A DNA stretch of 64,000 nucleotides from Alkalicoccus urumqiensis. GTDB lineage: Bacteria > Bacillota > Bacilli > Bacillales > Salisediminibacteriaceae. Position 1 is the stretch's first letter. The number at the start of each line of letters is the position of its first letter. Position numbers and translations under genes: made by a program. Below, in pieces: positions 6,925 through 15,814 of the stretch. The notes under the pieces are model-generated. The model searched no databases, was not told where the DNA came from, and was given only the letters and a program-made list of their open reading frames with translations. The DNA is taken from positions 1 through 64,000 of the forward strand of contig NZ_PVNS01000003.1 in the NCBI RefSeq assembly GCF_002993335.1. The letters run 5' to 3'.

Positions 6925-8208
6925 ATGCTAGGTATTTTTCTCGGTCTCGCGACACTGATGATCCTCGCCTATATGGGCTGGTCGATTATCTGGGTGGCGC
7001 CGATCGCAGCCGGCGTCGTCGCACTGACCGGCGGACTCGATTTACTGGAAGCGTACCGCGACACGTACATGGGCGGCTTCGTTTCATTTGCGCAGGACTG
7101 GTTCCCGGTGTTTATGCTCGGAGCCATTTTCGGAAAGCTGATGGAGGATACGGGCATGGCCCGCTCGGTCGCTGTGGCGCTGACGAAAGTAATCGGTACA
7201 CAGCGCGCGATTCTCGGCGTGCTCGTCTCCGCAGCGGTACTGACGTACGGCGGGGTGAGCCTGTTCGTCGTCGTGTTTGCGGTTTATCCGCTCGCGCTGT
7301 CTCTCTTTAGAGAAGCGGACATTACGCGGAGGCTCATTCCAGCCACCGTCGCACTCGGCGCGTTCACGTTTACGATGACCGCGCTTCCCGGATCGCCGCA
7401 GATTCAGAACCTGATTCCGATTCCGTACTTTGAGACGAGCGCAACCGCAGCGCCGCTCATGGGAATCATCGCGGCCATCGTCATGAGTGTCGGCGGCTAC
7501 CTGTACCTGCGCTGGCGGGAAGGAAAGCTCCGCGATGCCGGAGAGGTATTCACCGAGCCGAAGGAAAAGCAGAAGGACAGCGGTCCGGAAAGAACACCGA
7601 CATTTCTTCTGTCGGTGCTGCCGCTTCTTACCGTGCTTCTCACACTGAACCTGCTCGACTGGGATATCGTCGTCGCGCTCTTATCCGGTATTATTTTGAT
7701 CATGCTGTTAAACATAACGATGGTGAAACATTTCGTTCCGGCGATGAACAGCGGGGCCGGCGGCTCGGTCATTGCCATCATTAATACGAGCGCTGCCGTC
7801 GGTTTCGGTACCGTCGTCCGCGAAGTGCCCGGGTTCCAGAACCTGACCGAGCTTCTCATGGGCGTGCGCGGCAACCCGCTCATCTCGGAAGCGATCGCCG
7901 TCAACGTCCTCGCCGGTGCCACGGGCTCCGCTTCCGGCGGGATGGGCATCGCGCTGGAAGCACTCGGCGCGCAGTATTACGAGATCGCCATGAACACCGG
8001 CATCAGCCCGGAAGCGTTCCACCGCGTCGCCTCGCTTTCCTCCGGAGGCCTCGACGCGCTGCCGCACAACGGAGCCGTGCTCACACTGCTTGCGATCACC
8101 GGCATGACCCACAAGGACAGCTACAAAGACATCTTCGTCGTCGCCGTCCTCATCCCGGTCATCTCCGTCGCCGTCGTGATCCTGCTGAACACGATCGGTA
8201 TTTTATAA
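6925..8208 (+). CDS. GntP-family permease, probably for 3-hydroxybutyrate
   Basis: 427 residues, highly hydrophobic with about 12 membrane segments and a central cytoplasmic loop (near residues 200-225) rich in charged residues. The conserved GGLDALPHNGAVLTLL near the C-terminus is typical of GntP-type gluconate/hydroxybutyrate:proton symporters. It follows the thiolase gene by 39 bp with a parS site in the gap and is the last gene of the operon, so uptake of D-3-hydroxybutyrate is the likely role (context inference). A terminator follows. Confidence 0.86.
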   Translation: MLGIFLGLATLMILAYMGWSIIWVAPIAAGVVALTGGLDLLEAYRDTYMGGFVSFAQDWFPVFMLGAIFGKLMEDTGMARSVAVALTKVIGTQRAILGVLVSAAVLTYGGVSLFVVVFAVYPLALSLFREADITRRLIPATVALGAFTFTMTALPGSPQIQNLIPIPYFETSATAAPLMGIIAAIVMSVGGYLYLRWREGKLRDAGEVFTEPKEKQKDSGPERTPTFLLSVLPLLTVLLTLNLLDWDIVVALLSGIILIMLLNITMVKHFVPAMNSGAGGSVIAIINTSAAVGFGTVVREVPGFQNLTELLMGVRGNPLISEAIAVNVLAGATGSASGGMGIALEALGAQYYEIAMNTGISPEAFHRVASLSSGGLDALPHNGAVLTLLAITGMTHKDSYKDIFVVAVLIPVISVAVVILLNTIGIL

Positions 8209-8218
8209 GGGAAAGAAA

Positions 8219-8245
8219 GGCAGTCCTTAGCGGGCTGTCTTTTTC
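8219..8245 (+). terminator. Rho-independent terminator of the hydroxybutyrate operon
   Basis: Eight-pair stem (GGCAGTCC with GGGCTGTC, two wobbles) followed by TTTTTC, 10 bp after the permease stop codon. Confidence 0.7.
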
Positions 8246-8375
8246 TATGAGGTATGGCAGGAAAGGGTGAATGTCGAAAACTTGTTGTAGATAGAGGAAA
8301 ATAGCATGCATGGAGTTTTTTGGAGGGAAGGCGCTGCGTGGTACACTAGAGAAAATCGCAGCAAAGGAGTCCACT

Positions 8376-8855
8376 ATGCAGATTACGATTATCAGCGTCG
8401 GCAAACTGAAAGAAAAATATTTAAAGCAGGGCATCGCCGAATTTGAAAAGCGGCTCTCCAGCTACTGCCGCCTGCAGCTCGTCGAAGTAAACGACGAACA
8501 GGCCCCGGAGACGATGAGCGAGAAGGAAGTGGAACAGGTCAAAGACAAAGAAGGGGAGCGCATCCTGAGCAAAGTCAAACCCGGCCAGCACGTCATCGCG
8601 CTCGATCTAGCCGGCAGACAGCGCACTTCGGAAGCCTTCGCCCGCGAGCTGGAGCAGCTCTCCATCCACGGCAAAAGCCAGATCGCCTTCATCATCGGCG
8701 GATCCAACGGTCTGAGCCAAAGCGTCCTTTCCCGCGCCGACGACCGCATCAGCTTCTCCCACATGACCTTCCCCCACCAGCTCATGAAGCTCATCCTCGT
8801 CGAGCAGGTGTACCGCGCGTTTCGGATTATGAAGGGGGAACCGTATCATAAGTAA
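8376..8855 (+). CDS. rlmH: 23S rRNA (pseudouridine1915-N3)-methyltransferase RlmH
   Basis: 159 residues, exactly the family length. It begins [13 protein letters not shown], contains the SPOUT-knot SAM-binding segment [10 protein letters not shown] and ends with the invariant EPYHK. ATG 8376 lies 5 bp after AAAGGAGT; upstream in-frame codons lack family similarity. RlmH methylates pseudouridine 1915 in helix 69 of 23S rRNA on assembled ribosomes. In Bacillus it lies near the replication origin, in accord with the parS sites here. The conserved 3' end is the site where staphylococcal SCC elements integrate. Confidence 0.97.
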   Translation: MQITIISVGKLKEKYLKQGIAEFEKRLSSYCRLQLVEVNDEQAPETMSEKEVEQVKDKEGERILSKVKPGQHVIALDLAGRQRTSEAFARELEQLSIHGKSQIAFIIGGSNGLSQSVLSRADDRISFSHMTFPHQLMKLILVEQVYRAFRIMKGEPYHK

Positions 8856-8919
8856 ATGAGGTTTTGGAGATGATGGGTAATTTTTAAGGATTGTTGTATT
8901 ATATGAAAGGAGATAACTT

Positions 8920-10026
8920 GTGAGTGATCTGAAAACAATTGAATTGAAACAAATTGCATACCAAGAATTATTAATTGAAGTTCAAGAAGTATATGAAGTG
9001 TTGCATAGACTAAAGAATTCAGATGCTAAAATAACTGCCTACATTTCAACGTCTCTTATTCCTTATTTATGCTTTTTGTGTGATGGTTTAGATTATTTTC
9101 ATAAAGGAACGAACAAAGTTCATTCAAATTGGTACAACGATATAAAAGGAAACTCTGTACAAAAATTAGTTAAAGAAAATCGTAGTGCTCTAAAGCTATA
9201 CTCAGATTACAAAAAAAATAAAGTTATTCCAAAATTAGAAGATGACACAGATCTTTTTAATGAATTATTAATTGGCAATTATAATTTAATTCAAAAAGCA
9301 ATTATAAAATCATTTGGGCAACATGATTTAGGAATTTATTCATTTAGAAATATAGATTATGCCAATACTTACCAGCTGTTTAAAAATTTAAACACTCTGT
9401 ATTTTGATAATGAAATTATTGACTCTGTAATAAAAGAGTTTGGCAGGATTCTTGCAAATTATATTTCCAAAGCAAGTATCTATCCAGTAAGCAAGTCTCC
9501 ACATCAAATTTTTTCTTTTACAGATAATTTTACTCACCAAGACGTTTACTTTAAGGACTCTAAGCGTTTTAATGCTTTTAATAATAAAGAAGATAAATAT
9601 TGGCAACTATTTTTATATAATTATTACTGTCAAAATAATTTCATTAGAGACATTTTGCCGGTGGTATTAGGAGTCCGTAGAAATTTCTACTATCGAATGA
9701 AATTTTGTTCCTATCTATTGTCAATAAAGGGGTTGGATTTATTGTTAAAGAAAGTACCAAAAATTACAGAAGAACACCCTAGTATTATCGAATTAATTAA
9801 TGCTAGGGAAACTATTGTTCCAATAAATTCTGATTTAAGAAATAACCTTTTCCATTATGGTATTGCAAACATTCCATATGAATCATTTGACGAAAACAAA
9901 AATCTATTAACTCAAATAGTAGAGTATTCAGTCATGAGACCTTTTGAAGAATTCGATAATTTAGTCGATCAAGAATTAGATAAATACCAAAAATTAATAA
10001 GTGAAATTCTATTTAGATTTTCCTAA
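8920..10026 (+). CDS. AT-rich hypothetical protein with a HEPN-like R-x4-H motif
   Basis: 368 residues, helical, no signal peptide. The gene is far more AT-rich than every neighbour, which marks it as recently acquired. Near the C-terminus (about residue 307) is LRNNLFHYG, an R-N-x3-H arrangement like the catalytic motif of HEPN ribonucleases common in abortive-infection and toxin systems. It sits alone between rlmH and a strong terminator. The ribosome site is GAAAGGAG; the start codon is GTG. I do not recognise a named family; a stand-alone antiviral or toxin-like RNase is possible, and the HEPN call rests on one short motif. Confidence 0.6.
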   Translation: MSDLKTIELKQIAYQELLIEVQEVYEVLHRLKNSDAKITAYISTSLIPYLCFLCDGLDYFHKGTNKVHSNWYNDIKGNSVQKLVKENRSALKLYSDYKKNKVIPKLEDDTDLFNELLIGNYNLIQKAIIKSFGQHDLGIYSFRNIDYANTYQLFKNLNTLYFDNEIIDSVIKEFGRILANYISKASIYPVSKSPHQIFSFTDNFTHQDVYFKDSKRFNAFNNKEDKYWQLFLYNYYCQNNFIRDILPVVLGVRRNFYYRMKFCSYLLSIKGLDLLLKKVPKITEEHPSIIELINARETIVPINSDLRNNLFHYGIANIPYESFDENKNLLTQIVEYSVMRPFEEFDNLVDQELDKYQKLISEILFRFS

Positions 10027-10041
10027 CCTCTATCGATGGTA

Positions 10042-10079
10042 TAGTAAGGGTGCTTACGGTAGCGGAAGCACCCTTACTA
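10042..10079 (+). terminator. Stem-loop terminator after the AT-rich gene
   Basis: Perfect 14-base arms (TAGTAAGGGTGCTT and its complement) around a 10-base loop, 15 bp past the stop. No long T-run follows, so it may also act as an mRNA-stabilising or border structure. Confidence 0.6.
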
Positions 10080-10167
10080 ATGAAAAAATGTGCGTACTAC
10101 GTATCGAGTAATGGCGGACTTGGTTCGGTGGAGGCTGTAGATACATAGAAGCGATGGCTTATACATG

Positions 10168-10806
10168 CTATAGGCTGCCGTCGAGAAATGCGTTCCATTT
10201 TAGCCGCGTTGCTCGTTCCACGCTGCCTGCTGCGGCGCAGAGTCCGAGGCCGATGTTCGTCCACATGGGCAGATGAATGGGGGAGTCGAAGGTTCCGAAG
10301 TGTTTAGCTGCGGAGGGAATCTGTGTAACGGATTCGATCACTTGAGGGACAGCGAATACGATTGGGAGGAGAACCATCCCTAACGAAACCACTCCGATCC
10401 ACCGGCTTAGCGTCGGATGCTCTCGGTCAAGGCGGGCACGCCGGCCTTCAGCAGAACGTGGATCCGGGATAAGTGGCTGCACCGTTCCTTCATCCGTGAC
10501 GAGGTGACAGCGCTTGAGCCCAAAAAGGCTGGAAGCAACCTCGATCCTGCCTCCTGCCAAGGGAAATGAGGCCGGGAGTCTGGATACTGCGTAATGTTTG
10601 CCGTCGAGGTATAGGTGGGCCTTTCCTTTACCATCATTGGAGAAAAACTGCTGCCAATAGGATACGTCAACAGCTAACACCATTTGCTGACCCATCTCGT
10701 TTGTCAACGGCAGGTAAAATAGGGCGCGGGAGAACGGCTGCCACCAGCGGAACTTCTTCAGCGGTCGTCCGTTCCCGGCTTTATATTTTCTTTTCTGTGT
10801 GAACAT
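10168..10806 (-). CDS. Hypothetical membrane protein, 212 aa
   Basis: Basic N-terminus with aromatic residues (KKFRWWQPFSRALFYLPL), a soluble beta-rich middle and one clear membrane segment at about 135-155 followed by a weaker one at about 180-200. The ribosome site GGGAAGGAA lies just upstream of the ATG. The family is not one I can name. It stands alone between the rlmH island and the LytTR-ABC system. The 308 bp between its start and the gene at 11115 hold no further gene; an AAAAGGAAC motif near 10929 is repeated inverted near 11045. Confidence 0.6.
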   Translation of the reverse strand: MFTQKRKYKAGNGRPLKKFRWWQPFSRALFYLPLTNEMGQQMVLAVDVSYWQQFFSNDGKGKAHLYLDGKHYAVSRLPASFPLAGGRIEVASSLFGLKRCHLVTDEGTVQPLIPDPRSAEGRRARLDREHPTLSRWIGVVSLGMVLLPIVFAVPQVIESVTQIPSAAKHFGTFDSPIHLPMWTNIGLGLCAAAGSVERATRLKWNAFLDGSL

Positions 10807-11114
10807 TTCCTTCCCACCTTTCAGTATGATGCTGCTGCGGTCATTCGCTGCCTGACCTTCTTCGTTTGTTGCTTTTCCTGCATGTAAAGGATTTCTTTAT
10901 GACAGAAGAATAAATCTCCTTGTTAGTTTAAAAGGAACGTATGATTACAGCATTAACTGGAGAGTGAAAAGAAGAAAGATTGGAGTGAATGGAGCTGTGT
11001 GCCTGTGAAGGCTTCATATCAACGGTCAACATATTGCAGAACGTATGTTCCTTTTTGTGTGCTTCCTCGAGCAAGCGGATGGAAAAGAATTTGATTCATT
11101 CTGGAGTGATTTGA

Positions 11115-12173
11115 ATGGCAGAGCAGCCCGTCCTTTCCATACAAAACCTAAGTAAAATCGATAGAGATAAGGTATGGTTTCATCCCTTCAGCTTCCAGCT
11201 GAATCAGGGGGAAGTAGCCGCTGTCCAATGCGACCATATAGTAGGAAAAGTATTACTTGGCATCTTAACCGGACAGGACGCTGGTTCAGGGACCGTTTTT
11301 TATTTTGGTCAAACGGACTCCCTCCCTTCGCGCTGGAAGCAGTACAGTCACCGAATTGGATTGGTGCAGCATGAGGAAGGGATTTATGATCGGTTAACCC
11401 CTTATGAATATTTGAAATTTTACCAGCGTCTGTACGGCCAAAAGACAGATATTGAGGCATGGTTACATAAAATCAATTTGTTCGGTAAAAAGGCGCAAAG
11501 AATTAAAATGCTGACGTTTTCAGAAAGAAAGCGTCTGTCGTTTGTCAGGGCCCTTCTTCACCACCCTGATCTGGTAATTTTGGAAGAGCCGGACCAGAAT
11601 ATTGACTTAGAGAGCAAGGTGATCCTCCGGAGTTTAATTCATGCGTACAAAGCAAAAGGGGGAGCTGCTTTCATTCTTACGAGTAATATGGAGAGCGCCA
11701 TCCTTATTACGAATGATGTATACCGTTTACATGAAGATGGATTAAAGAAAATGGATGTACAGGAGTCGGAAGAGCAGGAGGAAGTCGAAGAACAGGATGA
11801 CATGAACCAGTCGGAGCCTGAAGCGAGCTCCCAGGTTCATTTGGAAAGAATTCCAGCGAAGGTAAAAGAAAAAATCATCCTGTTTGATCCTACAGAGATC
11901 GACTATGTGGAAAGCGTGGATGGCACGGTGCAGCTGCACGTGAAAGGAGGATCCTTTCCGTGTACAATTACGCTGCAGCACTTAACGGAGAGACTGGAGC
12001 CATTCGGGTTCTTCCGCTGCCACCGCTCCTATATTGTGAATCTGCAGAAGGTGAGGGAAGTAATGACCTGGACGCGAAACAGCTACAGCTTAATTCTCGA
12101 CGACACGAATAAAAGCAACATCCCATTATCCAAAGGAAAGCTGCAGGATCTAAAGGATGTATTGCGGATGTAA
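11115..12173 (+). CDS. Degenerate ABC ATPase domain fused to a LytTR DNA-binding domain
   Basis: 352 residues. Residues 1-215 have the fold order of an ABC ATPase, but the Walker A is CDHIVGKV without the usual glycines and terminal S/T, the signature is LTFSERKRLSF rather than LSGGQ, and the switch histidine position reads LTSNM. The Walker B region LVILEEP remains. An acidic linker (216-250) leads to a LytTR domain (about 255-352; DYVESVDGTVQLHV, FFRCHRSYIVNL). It therefore looks like a regulator that uses a catalytically dead ABC domain, perhaps to sense the NatAB-like transporter encoded downstream. Confidence 0.85.
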   Translation: MAEQPVLSIQNLSKIDRDKVWFHPFSFQLNQGEVAAVQCDHIVGKVLLGILTGQDAGSGTVFYFGQTDSLPSRWKQYSHRIGLVQHEEGIYDRLTPYEYLKFYQRLYGQKTDIEAWLHKINLFGKKAQRIKMLTFSERKRLSFVRALLHHPDLVILEEPDQNIDLESKVILRSLIHAYKAKGGAAFILTSNMESAILITNDVYRLHEDGLKKMDVQESEEQEEVEEQDDMNQSEPEASSQVHLERIPAKVKEKIILFDPTEIDYVESVDGTVQLHVKGGSFPCTITLQHLTERLEPFGFFRCHRSYIVNLQKVREVMTWTRNSYSLILDDTNKSNIPLSKGKLQDLKDVLRM

Positions 12174-12178
12174 ACAAC

Positions 12179-12194
12179 TATTTCCCGGGAAATA
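12179..12194. promoter_or_regulatory. Palindrome between LytTR-ABC and the NatA-like gene
   Basis: TATTTCCCGGGAAATA is a perfect 16-bp palindrome without a loop, 6 bp after the regulator stop and 175 bp before the ABC gene. Lacking a loop and T-run, it is better read as a protein-binding site than as a terminator; its protein is unknown. Confidence 0.4.
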
Positions 12195-12368
12195 ATAGCG
12201 AATGATTCTTTGGAAAACCGGTCTGGTGCGTCAATTTCTCGTTCTGTTCACAGGCTTATAGCTCCATTCATCCCATTATCTACTCTTTCTATGCTTGATT
12301 TAATGCTGTTATCATCAGCTCCTTTTAGACTGAAGGTAGTCATTTGCGAAAGCAGGAAAGGGGAAATA

Positions 12369-13220
12369 ATGATGAGCGAGATTATTGAAGTGTCGAATGT
12401 TCGTAAAGATTTTGACGGGAAGCGGGCGCTGGATGATTTGTCGTTTTCTATTCAGGCGGGAGAGACCTTTGGGTTTTTAGGGCCAAGCGGCTCAGGAAAA
12501 ACGACCACCATTAAGCTGCTGACAGCTCAAGAAGGTTACCAGTCTGGAAGCGTCCAAGTGTTTGGAAATGCTGTAGAAGCTCTAAAGGATCCAAAGCAGA
12601 TGAAGCGGATTGGCGTACTGACAGATAACACCGGCCTGTATGAACGCTTAACGGTAGATGCCAATTTAAAATTATATTGTAATCTGTACGGCTTGTCCTA
12701 TAGCCGTATTGCTGAAGTGCTGCATGAAGTCGGGTTAACGGGAGAAGAATCGAAGGTGGTCAGTAAGCTGTCGAAGGGGATGAAGCAGCGGGTGACTCTG
12801 GCCCGGACCATCCTGCATAAACCCGAATTGTTATTTCTGGATGAACCTACGTCTGCTCTGGACCCGGTCAGCACCGAACGGATTCACTGTATACTGCGTA
12901 CGTTAAACGAAGAAGGGACCACCGTTTTCCTAACGACCCATGACATGTATGAAGCGGAAAGAATCTGTGATCGTGTCGCTTTTTTAAATAAAGGAAAAAT
13001 TCAGCTGCAGGGGCCGCCGCGGACACTGCGGGTCAATCATTCGGACTCTTCCATCCTTCTTTTACTGAAGGATGGAAGGGAACAGCTTGTCGGTCAGAAT
13101 CCCGAAGGAGCAGAGCGCATTCGGGAAGTGATCGCCAGTCAGCAGCTGGCGTCGGTGCACTCCAATGAACCGACCCTGGGAGACATTTTTGCCAGAGTCA
13201 CAGGAAAGGAGCTGTTCTAA
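12369..13220 (+). CDS. ABC transporter ATP-binding protein, NatA-like
   Basis: 283 residues, complete ABC ATPase: Walker A GPSGSGKT (about 38-45), signature LSKGMKQR, Walker B LLFLDEPTSALD and switch LTTHD. The C-terminal extension with a late conserved EPTLGDIFARVTG is typical of ABC-2 exporters of the NatA/antibiotic type. ATG 12369 or the adjacent ATG 12372 follows AGGAAAGGGG. The stop overlaps the permease start (TAATG), so they form one exporter, probably controlled by the upstream ABC-LytTR protein. Confidence 0.88.
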   Translation: MMSEIIEVSNVRKDFDGKRALDDLSFSIQAGETFGFLGPSGSGKTTTIKLLTAQEGYQSGSVQVFGNAVEALKDPKQMKRIGVLTDNTGLYERLTVDANLKLYCNLYGLSYSRIAEVLHEVGLTGEESKVVSKLSKGMKQRVTLARTILHKPELLFLDEPTSALDPVSTERIHCILRTLNEEGTTVFLTTHDMYEAERICDRVAFLNKGKIQLQGPPRTLRVNHSDSSILLLLKDGREQLVGQNPEGAERIREVIASQQLASVHSNEPTLGDIFARVTGKELF

Positions 13221-13918
13221 TGACTTCGATCAGACGCATCCAGGCCGTATTTATGAAGGATTATCGTGATCTGCTGAAAAATGCGTATATGCTCTCGACG
13301 GCAATCGTGCCGCTGTTCTTTGCTTTCATGTTAAACCAGGAAGGAGAAATCGAAACAACAGCTGCCTTTTTACCCATCATCCTGTCGATGGTAATCGTTG
13401 GTTCCTTCATTCAAGCAGGAGTCATTGCGGAAGAAAAAGAAAAGAACACCTTGAGGGGGCTGCTTCTTTCTCCATTAAACACCACGGAAATTTTTATTGG
13501 AAAAAGTTTACTTTCAACGGTTCTCAGTATTATGATGATTGTGGCGGTCATTTTCATCGGGAACATCTCTATGCCAGATCAAACGCTCCTTGCAGCTGCA
13601 GCGACACTAATAAGTCTCGCGGTATTTATCAGTCTCGGGACCATCGTTGGTCTTGTTTCCCGAACAGTCATGGAAACGTCGGTTATTGGCATCCCTGTTT
13701 TATTTATTTTCGGTATGGGAGAGATCATTCAAACGATGATTGAATCCGAACTGGTCATTGACGTGATGGGCTATCTGCCGGATCAACAATATGGCCAGCT
13801 GCTTCTAAACCTAAGGGAAGGCCAGGCCGTTGGGGAACCTTTCTTCGTATTATCAATGTGGGTCGTGGTAAGTGTAGGATTGACCATCCTTATATATAAA
13901 AAACGCCGGTTTGATTAA
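13220..13918 (+). CDS. ABC-2 type permease, NatB-like
   Basis: 232 residues with about six hydrophobic segments. It contains the EEKEKNTLRGLLLSPL motif characteristic of ABC-2 permeases between the second and third helices. Shorter than NatB proteins that carry a large extracytoplasmic domain. It overlaps the ATPase gene by one base and is followed by a terminator hairpin. Likely exports sodium, a drug or a peptide; substrate not predictable from sequence. Confidence 0.83.
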   Translation: MTSIRRIQAVFMKDYRDLLKNAYMLSTAIVPLFFAFMLNQEGEIETTAAFLPIILSMVIVGSFIQAGVIAEEKEKNTLRGLLLSPLNTTEIFIGKSLLSTVLSIMMIVAVIFIGNISMPDQTLLAAAATLISLAVFISLGTIVGLVSRTVMETSVIGIPVLFIFGMGEIIQTMIESELVIDVMGYLPDQQYGQLLLNLREGQAVGEPFFVLSMWVVVSVGLTILIYKKRRFD

Positions 13919-13941
13919 TGATACCGGCTTCGATCCCATGC

Positions 13942-13970
13942 TGCAGCCGGGCCCCAGCTCTCCGGCTGCA
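13942..13970 (+). terminator. Rho-independent terminator after the NatAB-like operon
   Basis: TGCAGCCGG and its complement CCGGCTGCA around an 11-base loop, followed by TTTACTTTTC. Confidence 0.65.
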
Positions 13971-14035
13971 TTTACTTTTCTTTCCTGCAATTGTATAGTA
14001 AGTGTGTTTACGACTACGGAAAACGGGGTGAGGAT

Positions 14036-14713
14036 GTGCGAATCTTACTGGTGGAGGATGACCGGACGATTGCGTCGGGGCTGCAGTATTCGCTGGAGCA
14101 GGAGGGCTTTTCGGTGGTGCTGTGTGCCGACGCGGCGTCGGCGCAGGAGGTGATCCGCGGGGAGCTTGGTTCGATTGATTTGTGTCTTCTGGATTTGTCG
14201 CTGCCGGATGGGAGCGGCTATGATCTGTGCCGTATGATTAAAGCAGCGGGGGATACGCCGGTGATGTTTCTGACAGCGGTCGACGAGGAAGTGAACGTCG
14301 TTATGGGGCTCGATATGGGAGCGGACGACTACATCACGAAGCCGTTCCGCGTGCGCGAGCTGATCTCCCGCATCCGCATGGTGCTCCGCCGCTATCAAAA
14401 ACAGCCGCAGCATGTCATTCAGCTGAAGCACGTGACGGTACATACACTCGAAGGGAACGTCTACAAACACGGCGTGGAAGTGGATATGACGGCGCTGGAA
14501 TACCGGCTGCTCCTCATTTTTGCAAATCATGTCGGCCAGGTGCTGACGCGGGCGCAGCTGCTGGAGCGCATCTGGGATGTGGCGGGGGATTTTGTGAATG
14601 ACAACACGCTCACCGTCTACATGAAGCGCCTCCGGGAGAAGCTTGAGGAGAATCCGCACAAGCCGGAGATTATTAAAACGGTCCGCGGCATCGGCTACAA
14701 GGTGGACGGCTGA
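14036..14713 (+). CDS. OmpR-family response regulator, BceR-like
   Basis: 225 residues: receiver domain with acidic pocket Glu7/Asp8/Asp9, phospho-acceptor Asp53 (CLLDLSLPDG) and Lys near 102 (ITKPF), then an OmpR winged helix with VRGIGYKVDG at the end. The start is GTG 14036 (VRILLVEDD) behind GGGGTGAGG. The kinase gene starts 2 bp after the stop. The palindrome at 15728 upstream of the ABC pair has exactly the spacing of BceR boxes, so this regulator probably activates that transporter. Confidence 0.9.
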   Translation: MRILLVEDDRTIASGLQYSLEQEGFSVVLCADAASAQEVIRGELGSIDLCLLDLSLPDGSGYDLCRMIKAAGDTPVMFLTAVDEEVNVVMGLDMGADDYITKPFRVRELISRIRMVLRRYQKQPQHVIQLKHVTVHTLEGNVYKHGVEVDMTALEYRLLLIFANHVGQVLTRAQLLERIWDVAGDFVNDNTLTVYMKRLREKLEENPHKPEIIKTVRGIGYKVDG

Positions 14714-14714
14714 T

Positions 14715-15716
14715 ATGCTCCGCAACCGGGAAATCCGCCTGCTGCTTCTCGTGATGATCGGCATCAGCGCCGCAGCGTCGGTCCTCGCTCTGCTGCTGCC
14801 TGCTGCGGCGCCGGTCCTCGTTCCGGTACTTGCCGTCCTTTTGATCGGCGCGTCGCTGTTCTTTACGTTCCGGCGGTACAAGAAGCTGGAGACGCTGTCC
14901 GGCTATTTGAAAAAAATCAGCGCGGGCGACGTGTCGCTCGACGTGCGGGATAACGAAGAGGGCGAACTGAGCATTTTGAAAAACGACATATATAAAGTGA
15001 CATCGATGCTCGCCGAGGAGCGTTCGGGGCTGAAACAGGACAAAACGGCGCTGACCGAAGCGATCTCGGACATTTCACATCAGCTGAAAACGCCGGTGAC
15101 GTCAATGGTGATTATGGCGGATCTTCTCCGCGCGCCGGAGCTTTCCGAGGAGAAGCGGCGGGAGTTTACGAACAACATTTCCGTGCAGCTGGAGCGGATC
15201 GAATGGCTCGTCTCGGCGCTGTTGAAGCTGTCTAAAATCGACGCCGGCTCGATTCAGTTTAAAAAGGAGACCGTACTGCTCAAGGACCTGATTGCCAAGG
15301 CGCTCGAGCCGCTGGCTATTCCGGCTGAGCTGAAGGAGCAGTCGCTTCTCGTCCACGGAGAGGACGGCGCTTCGTTTCAGGGCGACGTGAACTGGACGGC
15401 GGAAGCGCTGATGAACATCGTGAAAAACGGCGTCGAGCATACGCCGGCAGGCGGGACGATTTCAGTGACCGCCGCAGAAAATGCCCTCTACTCGGAAATC
15501 GTCATTCAGGACAGCGGGGACGGCATCCCGAAAGAGGATCTCCCGTATATCTTCCAGCGGTTTTACAAAGGCCGCCATACCGGGGAGGACAGCGTCGGCA
15601 TCGGGCTGGCGCTTGCCGAGCGGATCATTACCGGCCAGCAGGGGAATATCGACGTAAAAAGCCGGCCGGGGGAAGGGACGACGTTCCGCATCACGTTTCA
15701 TAAGCACGTGTTTTAA
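14715..15716 (+). CDS. Intramembrane-sensing histidine kinase, BceS-like
   Basis: 333 residues. Two N-terminal membrane segments (about 8-28 and 32-50) are separated by only a few residues, so there is no extracellular sensor. HAMP-like linker, then the DHp motif ISDISHQLKTP with His122, N box NIVKNGVEH, G1 DSGDGIP and G2 GIGLAL. This short build is the hallmark of kinases that read the state of a partner ABC transporter in Firmicutes peptide-antibiotic modules, and such a transporter follows directly. Confidence 0.9.
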   Translation: MLRNREIRLLLLVMIGISAAASVLALLLPAAAPVLVPVLAVLLIGASLFFTFRRYKKLETLSGYLKKISAGDVSLDVRDNEEGELSILKNDIYKVTSMLAEERSGLKQDKTALTEAISDISHQLKTPVTSMVIMADLLRAPELSEEKRREFTNNISVQLERIEWLVSALLKLSKIDAGSIQFKKETVLLKDLIAKALEPLAIPAELKEQSLLVHGEDGASFQGDVNWTAEALMNIVKNGVEHTPAGGTISVTAAENALYSEIVIQDSGDGIPKEDLPYIFQRFYKGRHTGEDSVGIGLALAERIITGQQGNIDVKSRPGEGTTFRITFHKHVF

Positions 15717-15727
15717 CAAGACGCCGG

Positions 15728-15743
15728 GTGACAATATTGTCAC
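15728..15743. promoter_or_regulatory. BceR-type operator
   Basis: GTGACAATATTGTCAC is a perfect palindrome; its TGAC-N6-GTCA core has the same arms and spacing as BceR-type regulator boxes in Bacillus. It lies in the 98-bp gap between kinase and ABC ATPase genes, so the transporter can be induced separately from the two-component pair. Confidence 0.75.
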
Positions 15744-15814
15744 TTTGGAGTCACCGGATCGTCATGCTGCCCGTCTATGCTGAACGTATCCTAACGCAGT
15801 GGAGGGCATCATTT

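Noticed and set aside
8830-8860. SCC-type attachment site at the 3' end of rlmH
   Set aside because: CGTATCATAAGTAA resembles the staphylococcal att core, but it encodes the invariant end of RlmH. I found no second copy behind the AT-rich gene and no ccr recombinase, so integration by an SCC element is not supported.
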